Positions 1 through 5,043 of a stretch of 6,260 nt of DNA are shown here, piece by piece. The translations under genes were made by a program, and so were the position numbers. Position 1 is the first letter of the stretch. The number at the start of each line of letters is the position of its first letter. The stretch comes from Muribaculaceae bacterium (lineage in GTDB: Bacteria; Bacteroidota; Bacteroidia; Bacteroidales; Muribaculaceae). The stretch lies in the NCBI GenBank assembly GCA_009775375.1, contig VSPO01000102.1, positions 6,652-12,911 of the forward strand, in the 5' to 3' direction. The notes under the pieces are model-generated. The model was not told where the DNA came from. It did no database searches and was given only the letters and a program-made list of their open reading frames with translations.

Positions 1-238
1 GCCGCGCACAGAACTGCCCTCCGGCGCGGGCACGGACGGTAGTCGCAGGCCGGGGACGTCCTGCGCTCCATGCTGGATGGGGTGTGCTTTGCGCAAAGTG
101 ATGAGGAGGAAGTATTAAGGATGAAGGGTTGGACTCGTGGGGATGGAAGCGGCAATAAATTGCCGCGCACAGAACTGCCCTCCGGCGCGGGCACGGACGG
201 TAGTCGCAGGCCGGGGACGTCCTGCGCTCCATGCTGGA
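1..238. repeat. GC-rich direct repeat, two copies of 77 bp, 161 bp apart
   Basis: Bases 1-77 and 162-238 are identical, and weaker similarity continues to about 86/247. The first copy starts at the window edge, so it may extend further left. The repeat is clearly richer in G+C than the genes downstream and contains the 8-bp palindrome GGACGTCC. The spacer (78-161) has no recognisable gene. An open frame crosses the second copy, but its composition (many Gly, Arg, Ser, Pro, Thr) looks like a translated repeat rather than a protein. This is probably a dispersed intergenic repeat; its class was not recognised. Confidence 0.8.
149..166. repeat. Perfect palindrome at the edge of the second GC-rich repeat copy
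   Basis: GCGGCAAT (149-156) and ATTGCCGC (159-166) are exact reverse complements separated by AA. The right arm overlaps the first five bases of the second 77-bp repeat copy, so the palindrome marks that copy's boundary. It could be a small hairpin in RNA or a protein or recombination site. No T-run follows, so it is not a standard terminator. Confidence 0.6.
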
Positions 239-426
239 CGTGGTGCGGACTCAGTTGGACTGTTGAGATACATATTGACATAATGACATACAATCATAGT
301 TTTTGTTTTGATTTTTTGTCTTTATGTATCTTTGGGTAGATGGTAGCTTGCGCGAACTGAGCGCTGCGCAGGCGGCCTTTATTGTGTCGAGGACGGGCTT
401 TGTGTTCTTTTTGCGATACGTAGTGT
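239..426. other. Gene-free stretch
   Basis: No convincing coding region, RNA gene or promoter is seen here. The left part is AT-rich with T-runs. The part at about 346-400 is GC-rich again, with short self-complementary pieces around AGCGCT. Open frames on both strands are short, lack a plausible start context and have no recognisable motif. It may be a decayed gene remnant or more of the repeat family to its left. Confidence 0.5.
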
Positions 427-460
427 CAAATTCATGCACATTTTTAAGTGCATGGATTTG
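427..460. promoter_or_regulatory. 13-bp inverted repeat overlapping the regulator promoter (possible operator)
   Basis: Arm 427-439 (CAAATTCATGCAC) pairs with arm 448-460 (GTGCATGGATTTG), with one G-T mismatch and an 8-nt AT-rich loop. The right arm ends in TTTG (457-460), which is the -33 element of the promoter feeding the regulator gene. There is no T-tract after the stem, which argues against an intrinsic terminator. A repressor or autoregulator binding here would cover the -33 element. Confidence 0.5.
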
Positions 461-488
461 TCAGTTAATAGAATAATGACTACATTTG
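457..488 (+). promoter_or_regulatory. Bacteroidetes-type promoter for the TPR regulator
   Basis: TTTG at 457-460 is followed by 20 nt and then TACATTTG at 481-488. This matches the primary-sigma consensus of Bacteroidota (TTTG, 19-21 nt, TANNTTTG). Transcription would start near 495. The first downstream ATG is at 510 (a 32-codon ORF) and the regulator starts at 613. Confidence 0.75.
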
Positions 489-509
489 CAAAAACAATAT
501 TTTCGAATC

Positions 510-608
510 ATGGAAGCTTCAACAGTCAGTAGCTACAGCAAAACTCTCGCGACATCCTTCGATAAAGCACATGAGGAAGAACTGGAGACAGCAAAATACA
601 TGGAGTGA
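510..608 (+). CDS. Possible short leader ORF (32 aa) upstream of the regulator
   Basis: An ATG at 510 opens 32 codons and stops at TGA 606-608, four bases before the regulator's ATG at 613. The peptide is polar, rich in Ser, Glu and Lys, with no signal peptide or membrane segment. It is the first ATG after the predicted transcription start, about as far from its -7 box as the next operon's first gene is from its own. No Shine-Dalgarno sequence is visible, which is usual in Bacteroidota. It could be a translated uORF coupled to the regulator, or simply 5' UTR. No family was recognised. Confidence 0.3.
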   Translation: MEASTVSSYSKTLATSFDKAHEEELETAKYME

Positions 609-612
609 TTTT

Positions 613-1134
613 ATGAGAACATCATTTGGAGTTATATCGATTTTATTTATAATCCTTTCATCCTGCTTAGGGTCATGCGGATGGAGGGATAGGGAATACT
701 GCGCTGAAATTATGCTGGCCGACAGCTTGATGCAGACCAATCCTGACGCAGCTTTAGCCCGGCTTGACATCCTCGACAGCACACCGCAACTTGACGAACA
801 CGATCGTATGCGCTCCCGATTACTGAGAATTGAGGCCAACGACCGTAAGCTTGTGCAACCGAAATACGACTCCACAATCAAGGCTCTGCTTGAATATTAC
901 ATTGACGGAGACAATGACGAGGAACTCCATCCGAGGGTGCTATATTACGCGGGACGCATCTATTCCGACCTCGGAAAGTCGTCGGACGCCATGCGTTATT
1001 TCAAACAGTCGCTTGAATCGCTTGGCAAAGACAACGACCTCGACCTCCAAAGCCGCTCCACGCCCAAATGGCCCACCTTTTTACAAAACATCGTATGTAC
1101 AGGCATGCGCTTAATCATACGAAAAAGCAAGTAG
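613..1134 (+). CDS. TPR-type membrane regulator, N-terminal fragment (frameshifted)
   Basis: This is the front part of a sensor-regulator common in Bacteroidota. The start chosen is ATG 613, because a hydrophobic signal begins right there and GGAG lies seven bases upstream. An in-frame ATG at 571 would add a polar 14-residue extension before the signal. Residues 5-22 are hydrophobic and contain two lipobox candidates, LSSC (Cys18) and LGSC (Cys22), so the N-terminus is probably exported and lipidated. The rest is helical and fits tetratricopeptide repeats, the clearest being the LYYAGRIYSDLGKSSDAMRY stretch near residues 118-137. The frame is lost near 1054-1059: after that point the sensible sequence continues in the frame that ends at 2324, and the codons from about 1060 to 1134 are out-of-frame. 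Restoring one base gives a single protein of about 570 residues. The reading-frame break is seen directly; whether it is biological or an assembly error is unknown. Confidence 0.8.
   Translation: MRTSFGVISILFIILSSCLGSCGWRDREYCAEIMLADSLMQTNPDAALARLDILDSTPQLDEHDRMRSRLLRIEANDRKLVQPKYDSTIKALLEYYIDGDNDEELHPRVLYYAGRIYSDLGKSSDAMRYFKQSLESLGKDNDLDLQSRSTPKWPTFLQNIVCTGMRLIIRKSK
1054..1059 (+). other. Frameshift site inside the regulator gene
   Basis: Upstream, the 613 frame encodes a smooth TPR sequence ending around DLDLQSR. Downstream, the frame one base earlier continues it as HAQMAHLFTKHRMYRHAL, again TPR-like. The change fits the loss of one base within CGCTCC, for example shortening of a C run. 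The two open frames overlap from 1068 to 1134 only because the upstream frame happens to stay open. Confidence 0.8.
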
Positions 1135-2324
1135 AATATGAAAAAGGCAGCGGGGATACAATTCAAATTCTCTCCTCCCAATTGTCATTGGCTTTCGCTT
1201 TTAGATGTGTTGGTAAAAATGACAGTGCGGAACTCATTTACAGGAAACTTAGTCGGGAATCATTGGTCAAAGACGATTCCAACTTAAATCTGGTTTTCAA
1301 TTCCCAACTGGTTTCTTTCATGTTGGAAAACGGGCGGATCAGGGAGGCAGACTCACTCGTTTCGATAATGCAACCGGTGGACGAGCAACATGTCGATCCA
1401 TCTGTTCTAAACATAGTCAATAAGGTAGACTGGAATAGACAGGACTATGACAATATTATAAATAGATCGTTACGGCTTCTCAACAATAAGAACATATACA
1501 TAAGAAGACAAGCGGCTCGAAATCTGGCACGAGCTAATTACGAGGAAGACAATCTCAGGGACGCATTGTATTTTATGGACAAATATAATCAAATCTCCGA
1601 TTCAATTACGGCTATGGAAAGTTCTTCTCCATTGGCTGAAGTAGAGGATATGTTCAATAATGCTGAGATTGAGGCAATGTCTGTCAGATTGAAGAACGAA
1701 AAAGATTTGAATACCTTTCTGATAGTAGCTATCGTCTTGTTCGTGACAGTTGTGGCTCTATTGTTTATAATCCATGGGAATCGAGTCAAATTGGAAAGAG
1801 CCAGAATGATAAATGAAATTCAGCTTGAAGCAGAGAAAAAACTAAATGAGAAAGAGAATGAGATGAAGGAGCTTGAGTCATCTCACAATCAACTTATAGA
1901 GGACATAAGATTACAGAAAGAGAACATGTCTGCCGAAAAAAAACAGGAAGAAGACATCAACGCCCACAGAATCATAGATGATGCCAAGATTAGACTTTCG
2001 AAGATTTCTTATCATTTCATTGATGAGGGAAGAAAAGTAAAATGCAAAATCACTGATGAAGATTTTGTCAAGCTGGAGTCACTCCTTTCAATATTGTATC
2101 CTCGTTTGATTACATTGATGAAGAATCCCGCATTCAAGACACGCGACCGAAAGGACGCCATGCTGACTAAGATCGGAATTTCACTTAAAATGTGTTCCAA
2201 CATTTTGAACGATTCATCATCTACACTTTCGAATGCGAGGAACAGATTATTGAAAAAGCTTTCTGATGAGGGAAAAATTGAAAGCGACATAAACAATTAT
2301 AGTAAATTTATTCATTCTTTATAA
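1068..2324 (+). CDS. TPR / membrane / coiled-coil / LuxR-like HTH regulator, C-terminal part
   Basis: This is the continuation of the regulator gene that begins at 613; the ATG at 1068 is an internal Met, and the true frame can be followed back to about 1059. Residues 1-190 of this fragment are helical TPR-like sequence. A single membrane helix follows at about 217-238 (FLIVAIVLFVTVVALLFII), then a Lys/Glu-rich coiled coil at about 240-300. The C-terminal region (about 363-398) includes LNDSSSTLSNARNRLLKKL and resembles the degenerate LuxR/GerE helix-turn-helix ending of Bacteroidota TPR regulators. The implied topology is periplasmic TPR sensor, membrane crossing and cytoplasmic DNA-binding tail. 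It sits directly upstream of the phased TGTGAAT boxes and the next promoter, so it is the natural candidate to control the downstream operon. That target is inferred. The HTH call rests on pattern similarity, not on a profile search. Confidence 0.75.
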   Translation: MAHLFTKHRMYRHALNHTKKQVEYEKGSGDTIQILSSQLSLAFAFRCVGKNDSAELIYRKLSRESLVKDDSNLNLVFNSQLVSFMLENGRIREADSLVSIMQPVDEQHVDPSVLNIVNKVDWNRQDYDNIINRSLRLLNNKNIYIRRQAARNLARANYEEDNLRDALYFMDKYNQISDSITAMESSSPLAEVEDMFNNAEIEAMSVRLKNEKDLNTFLIVAIVLFVTVVALLFIIHGNRVKLERARMINEIQLEAEKKLNEKENEMKELESSHNQLIEDIRLQKENMSAEKKQEEDINAHRIIDDAKIRLSKISYHFIDEGRKVKCKITDEDFVKLESLLSILYPRLITLMKNPAFKTRDRKDAMLTKIGISLKMCSNILNDSSSTLSNARNRLLKKLSDEGKIESDINNYSKFIHSL

Positions 2325-2354
2325 TTATTAGATAATCAGATATTTATCGGTACA

Positions 2355-2415
2355 ATGTGAATCTTTGTGAATCAATGTTAACGTTAAAATACAACCATGT
2401 GAATTTTTGTGAATC
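2355..2415 (+). promoter_or_regulatory. Two direct-repeat operators made of four phased TGTGAAT boxes
   Basis: ATGTGAATCTTTGTGAATC (2355-2373) and ATGTGAATTTTTGTGAATC (2397-2415) differ at one base. Each contains two TGTGAAT boxes; the four start at 2356, 2366, 2398 and 2408. The spacings of 10, 32 and 10 bp put all four on one face of the DNA. A 10-bp palindrome TTAACGTTAA (2378-2387) lies between the pairs. The last box ends 7 bp before the -33 element, the usual place for an activator. The upstream HTH regulator is the likeliest binder, by inference. Confidence 0.7.
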
Positions 2416-2421
2416 GAAAAA

Positions 2422-2453
2422 TTTGCAGATTCAATGAACCCGCCATAACTTTG
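2422..2453 (+). promoter_or_regulatory. Bacteroidetes-type promoter of the VKOR / peptide / GLPGLI operon
   Basis: TTTG (2422-2425), a 20-nt spacer and TAACTTTG (2446-2453) match the TTTG / TANNTTTG consensus. Transcription should start near 2460, about 22 nt before the ATG at 2482. The TGTGAAT boxes lie immediately upstream. No other strong promoter is seen before 6131, so this one probably drives everything up to 6066. Confidence 0.75.
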
Positions 2454-2481
2454 CCGACAGATTTCAAAACATTGATTCGAA

Positions 2482-2733
2482 ATGAAAAAATTTGTTTTTT
2501 ATTTGTGTTTGCTATTTTCGGGCATTGCGTCGGCTCAAGTTCCAACGACAATACCTAAGACGCCTACCGATCCGATTGAGGAACCTCCACGCTCGAAATT
2601 GTATCCTAATCGCGGCGGTCTGCATAATGGCGGCATGTCTGATCGTAGCAACCGGGTCGCCATTGCTGTCCATACCCCTTCTGATTGGCCTATCTGCCTC
2701 CAGGCTTTTGTATGTGCGCCGATTCGGATTTGA
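2482..2733 (+). CDS. Small secreted protein, N-terminal part; out of frame after about 2600
   Basis: The ATG at 2482 lies just downstream of the promoter and opens a clear signal peptide (residues 1-19, MKKFVFYLCLLFSGIASAQ, cut after an AxA-type site). A Pro/Thr-rich stretch with TPTDPIEEPPRSK follows. This resembles the beginning of small exported Bacteroidota proteins of the DUF3244 type, from memory and not verified. From about residue 38 onward the frame overlaps the VKOR coding frame and looks like meaningless shadow sequence, so the 83-residue product is probably not a natural full-length protein. Either a deletion fused the 5' end of a small secreted gene to the middle of a VKOR gene, or a frameshift separates a signal and linker from the VKOR domain. 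The 5' part is well supported as coding, the 3' part is not. Confidence 0.5.
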   Translation: MKKFVFYLCLLFSGIASAQVPTTIPKTPTDPIEEPPRSKLYPNRGGLHNGGMSDRSNRVAIAVHTPSDWPICLQAFVCAPIRI

Positions 2734-3094
2734 CACGGGTCTTATCAATGGCATTTGTCATGTCTCAGTCAAGACTGATTGCGATGTGGTCTCAAAGTCA
2801 ATCTTCGCCAACTTTGCCGGAATCAGTCTTTCCACCCTTTCAATGGCCTATTTCCTTTCTCAGGCAATCCTTCCCATTATCTCAGGATTGAAGCCGGCAG
2901 AGGCTATAATGGATGCATATTTTGTCTCTGTATTCGCAGCTTTGCCAATAGCCTCATATTCAATTCTTTCGCAAGTCAGGATAAGAAAGTATTGTCCGCT
3001 ATGTATTGCCGTTATTCTGGCAATCTTTGCGGAAGCCTTGGTTTGGTGGGTCTCCTCGGGTCAAATAGTCGGAATGCATGTTTTAATGACTTGA
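2492..3094 (+). CDS. VKOR-family membrane disulfide oxidase domain, probably 5'-truncated
   Basis: Vitamin K epoxide reductase homologues in bacteria are inner-membrane enzymes that pass electrons from a thioredoxin-like partner to quinone, making disulfides in the periplasm. In this 200-residue frame the membrane part starts near residue 37 (nt 2600). Helices lie at about 37-54 and 57-75, followed by the loop cysteines Cys89 and Cys97, with DC and Ser101 nearby as in the family. More helices follow at 105-131 and 142-160, then the YCPLC active site (Cys168, Cys171) and a helix to 186. The first 30 residues are the shadow of the overlapping signal-peptide frame, so the real start is unclear; the next in-frame ATG is 2627. 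Many Bacteroidota relatives carry an N-terminal C39-like domain, which is absent here. The final helix is cut by TGA at 3092-3094 and continues in the same frame into the thioredoxin domain. Confidence 0.8.
   Translation: MFFICVCYFRALRRLKFQRQYLRRLPIRLRNLHARNCILIAAVCIMAACLIVATGSPLLSIPLLIGLSASRLLYVRRFGFDTGLINGICHVSVKTDCDVVSKSIFANFAGISLSTLSMAYFLSQAILPIISGLKPAEAIMDAYFVSVFAALPIASYSILSQVRIRKYCPLCIAVILAIFAEALVWWVSSGQIVGMHVLMT
3092..3094 (+). other. In-frame TGA splitting a VKOR-thioredoxin fusion
   Basis: The VKOR frame ends at TGA and the same frame is open again immediately, through to 3706. The stop falls in the middle of what reads as one membrane helix. One substitution, for example TGG (Trp) to TGA, would explain it. 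Confidence 0.7.
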
Positions 3095-3109
3095 GCGGCA
3101 ATATTTGTC

Positions 3110-3706
3110 ATGGGTCTTTGTGTATTTCAAACTATTGATATAATAAGAATCCGAAAGGAAGACTCTATCAAACGAAAGACGCAACTATTGCTCCTGAAGA
3201 GGAAAAAGGAGGTTATCTCTCTTGAAAGCGATATAGTGAAGCCTCTTGATACGCCAATAATGATAGGAGATCCCAACGCTTCAAACGACGTGACCACCAT
3301 TATATCTCCGGGATGCGGACATTGCAGGAAAACCGTGGCTGAGCTACTGAAGTTGAAGGAACGGGGATGCAAGTTTTACTGGAATATAGTCATGGGAAAT
3401 GCCAAATCCGACGACGACAAATTGATAAGGAGATGGATACACGACTATCTGACTGACAAAGATATCTTTATCAAGCAATTGAAAAGATGGTCTACAGGGA
3501 AAGAACTAAGATTCATATCTCCAAAGCATTTCAACGAGGATATGACTTCTGAGAACGAAATCTACGAAACTATCAAAGAGACGGTTTCTAAGAATGTGAC
3601 TTCCGGATATCCTGTGATAATTCTCAACGGCAGGAAACTCTCGCCGATATACGAGCCTGCAGATCTTGAATACTTGATAGCAGACAACACTTTTAATGAC
3701 AACTAA
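3110..3706 (+). CDS. Thioredoxin-like domain protein, partner half of VKOR
   Basis: The predicted product has a short hydrophobic N-terminus, a Lys/Arg-rich segment, and a thioredoxin-fold domain. The active site is SPGCGHC (Cys69 and Cys72). The expected cis-proline occurs in the segment GYPVIILNG near the C-terminus. It is in the same frame as the VKOR ORF, with only the TGA at 3092-3094 and 15 bases between them. The hydrophobic residues before and after that stop (VGMHVLM, then AAIFVMGLCVF) read as one membrane helix, so the two ORFs most likely derive from one VKOR-thioredoxin fusion gene. The domain would sit in the periplasm, shuttling disulfides to exported substrates such as the peptide and GLPGLI proteins encoded downstream. 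The substrate is inferred. Confidence 0.8.
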   Translation: MGLCVFQTIDIIRIRKEDSIKRKTQLLLLKRKKEVISLESDIVKPLDTPIMIGDPNASNDVTTIISPGCGHCRKTVAELLKLKERGCKFYWNIVMGNAKSDDDKLIRRWIHDYLTDKDIFIKQLKRWSTGKELRFISPKHFNEDMTSENEIYETIKETVSKNVTSGYPVIILNGRKLSPIYEPADLEYLIADNTFNDN

Positions 3707-3833
3707 TAATGATAATAACAACAATTTACGAGAGGCAGGCATCGAAACGACCTGCGAACGCGAAGCCCGGTTAGCGTACAAGAGTGGGCACTTAACCTTT
3801 TCATTTCATTTTTCTAAAAATTTTTTATTATGA
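3696..3833 (+). CDS. Possible 45-aa gap-filling ORF between thioredoxin and leader peptide
   Basis: ATG 3696 opens a 45-codon frame that overlaps the end of the thioredoxin gene. It stops at TGA 3831-3833, overlapping the leader-peptide ATG as ATGA. The start is Asn-rich, the middle is charged, and the end is Phe-rich because it is read through an AT-rich leader. No signal, domain or family is recognised. The ATGA overlap could couple translation to the peptide gene, but the composition is also what chance would give in an untranslated leader. Confidence 0.15.
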   Translation: MTTNNDNNNNLREAGIETTCEREARLAYKSGHLTFSFHFSKNFLL

Positions 3834-4015
3834 AAAAGCTAACTGATTTTGAAATGCTGTCCATCCTCGGAGGTACAGCAAATCCTGAAGAATGCAAGAA
3901 ACTTCAGGAAGAGGTTTTTGACATGGAGGCAATCCCGATACGACCGATGAAGATTGGGACAAATGGGCAGAAGAATTCTATGAGAAATGTTTTGGCACAG
4001 CCATCTGAATCATGA
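3830..4015 (+). CDS. Double-glycine leader peptide (bacteriocin/RiPP-like precursor), frameshifted
   Basis: The start MKKLTDFEMLSILGGTANPEEC is cut here into two recognisable parts: a short leader ending in LSILGG (Gly14-Gly15) and a core beginning TANPEEC. This is the layout of the Bacteroidales double-glycine natural-product precursors, normally cleaved after GG by a C39 peptidase during export. As written the frame runs 61 residues with an uncharacteristic Pro/Asn/Gln tail. Adding one base at 3928-3930 switches to a frame reading TDEDWDKWAEEFYEKCFGTAI and stopping at TGA 4006-4008. This acidic, Trp-rich tail with a late cysteine is much more like the family. The restored precursor is 59 residues, and its 44-residue core has exactly two cysteines (22 and 54). 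A single missing G in a short G-run would explain the shift. Confidence is high for the leader, moderate for the restored tail. Confidence 0.7.
   Translation: MKKLTDFEMLSILGGTANPEECKKLQEEVFDMEAIPIRPMKIGTNGQKNSMRNVLAQPSES
3928..3930 (+). other. Apparent one-base deletion in the leader-peptide gene
   Basis: Before this point the 3830 frame is family-like. After it, the family-like sequence (D-W-D-K-W-A-E-E-F) is in the neighbouring frame. GAGGC would be restored by one extra G to GAGGGC, giving Glu-Gly. Confidence 0.65.
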
Positions 4016-4155
4016 GGGTGTGTCAAAATAGATAAATCACAGGAAAATGCCAGTGATTGTAGGGACATGCCTTTGGCATGTTGCTGGTTGACAGACGAGT
4101 AAAGCCCAACATGCCAAAGGCATGTCCCTACAATATACTTTTGATAGAGCCTCAT
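4012..4155. mobile_element. Short non-coding element with imperfect terminal inverted repeats (MITE-like)
   Basis: ATGAGGGTGTGTCAAAA (4012-4028) and TTTTGATAGAGCCTCAT (4139-4155) are inverted repeats matching at 14 of 17 positions. They bound 144 bp with no gene. The GAGGGTGTGTCAAAA type of end recalls insertion-sequence termini of Bacteroidota, from memory. The element lies just after the leader-peptide stop and 21 bp before the GLPGLI start. No target duplication can be assigned with confidence. The right end contains TACTTTTG (4136-4143), a -7-like box facing the GLPGLI gene, but no TTTG is found at the right distance upstream. Confidence 0.5.
4056..4134. repeat. 28-bp perfect inverted repeat with hairpin arms (REPIN-like)
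   Basis: Arm 4056-4083 is the exact reverse complement of arm 4107-4134, with a 23-nt loop. Each arm is itself a small hairpin: ACATGCC and GGCATGT around TTT on the left or AAA on the right. Two inverted copies of a short palindromic unit starting GTAGGGACATGCC are the arrangement of REP doublets (REPINs), which are mobilised in trans by RAYT transposases. The same structure could act as an RNA hairpin that protects or attenuates the operon transcript between the peptide and GLPGLI genes. Confidence 0.8.
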
Positions 4156-4176
4156 ATGAAATTATCCATCCACGAT

Positions 4177-5043
4177 ATGAAAAGATTTCGATATATATAT
4201 TTCATTGTTTTGGCATTGATCGCTATTTTTGATGTATCCGCCAAGAATATCATTGAACAAGTTATCGAGCCGGCTTTGGTAGAGGTGAGATATGAGCGTC
4301 GGATGGTGCTCGACACGCTCAATCCTGAAAATGATTACAAGAAAAATTTCTTCACGTTAAAGGCAGGAAAGACAGTCAGTGCATTCTATTCCGCTGAGCT
4401 TAAGACCATGGACTCAATCGATGTCAGGGATCGCGAGTTTTTCTTTATAAGGCACAACAACAAGGAGTTGCAAAGATATTTCGCACGCCTGCCTAATGCT
4501 AAGATTTTCAAGAATTATCCCGAAGGGAAAATAAGGGTCCACGACAGGTTTGATCTATCACAATGGACAATCGATGAGGATTGGGAAAAACCGATATGGA
4601 ATATCACCGATTCCGTGTGCAAAATAATGGGATATCAATGCATTCTGGCCACAACAGATTTCAGAGGTCGGCGGTGGGAGGCATGGTTCGCCCCGGAGAT
4701 ACCTATATCCGACGGGCCATGGAAACTGTGCGGACTGCCGGGATTGATACTGAAAGCCCGCGACTCCAAATCACATTATATCTACCAGCCTATTTCTATT
4801 CGCACGGAGAATGCAGGAGACGTGGAGTACTATGACTATCAAGTAGACTTCAGACTGACCATGAAGAATCGTAAGAAGGGACTCCAACGGAAATTCAAAC
4901 ATCTCCATACAGACATTCATTACAAGATTGTTTCTTCAGGCATGTTCGGCATTAATAATCCCAACGTCAAGAAAAGGGACAAAAAACCGCACTCAAACTA
5001 CGATTTCGAGGAGACCGACTACGTTAAACCAAAGTTGGAATGA
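4177..5043 (+). CDS. GLPGLI family exported protein, first copy
   Basis: This 288-residue protein belongs to the GLPGLI family of Bacteroidota, secreted proteins of unknown function often found near peptide-export or TonB-linked genes. The start ATG 4177 is preferred because it opens directly into a signal peptide (MKRFRYIYFIVLALIAIFDVSA, cut near residue 22) and aligns with the second copy's start. Upstream in-frame ATGs at 4156 and 4078 lie in or beside the repeat element. The family block is clear: GYQC (Cys155), FRGRRWEAWFAPEIPISDGP, then the name motif GLPGLI at residues 186-191, preceded by Cys185. A basic C-terminal region follows, ending DFEETDYVKPKLE. Cys155 and Cys185 are conserved in the second copy and could form a disulfide made by the VKOR-Trx pair (inference). 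The gene is intact, unlike its upstream neighbours. Confidence 0.85.
   Translation: MKRFRYIYFIVLALIAIFDVSAKNIIEQVIEPALVEVRYERRMVLDTLNPENDYKKNFFTLKAGKTVSAFYSAELKTMDSIDVRDREFFFIRHNNKELQRYFARLPNAKIFKNYPEGKIRVHDRFDLSQWTIDEDWEKPIWNITDSVCKIMGYQCILATTDFRGRRWEAWFAPEIPISDGPWKLCGLPGLILKARDSKSHYIYQPISIRTENAGDVEYYDYQVDFRLTMKNRKKGLQRKFKHLHTDIHYKIVSSGMFGINNPNVKKRDKKPHSNYDFEETDYVKPKLE

Noticed and set aside
70..339. Open frame crossing the second GC-rich repeat
   Set aside because: The frame is a translation of the repeat, with low-complexity composition and an abrupt change to AT-rich sequence at its end; no start context or motif.
519..881. 120-aa frame on the minus strand
   Set aside because: It lies antisense to the leader ORF and the well-supported signal and TPR part of the regulator, is Ser-rich and has no recognisable feature.
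2316..2345. Intrinsic terminator after the regulator
   Set aside because: Only a weak AT-only stem is present, without a GC stem and T-run.
3092..3094. TGA as a selenocysteine codon
   Set aside because: It is in a hydrophobic helix, not at a redox site, and the real CXXC cysteines are encoded normally on both sides.
3725..3800. tRNA-like pieces (GGTTAGCG on the plus strand; GCAGG...CCTGC arm on the minus strand)
   Set aside because: No acceptor stem, anticodon arm or proper 7-nt T-loop can be assembled on either strand.
3920..3935. Programmed frameshifting in the leader-peptide or regulator gene
   Set aside because: No slippery heptamer with a downstream structure is visible at either site; simple base loss is the easier explanation.
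4078..4176. Extended N-terminus of the first GLPGLI gene from ATG 4078
   Set aside because: The extension is encoded by the REPIN-like inverted repeat and would bury the signal peptide; ATG 4177 aligns with the paralogue's start.
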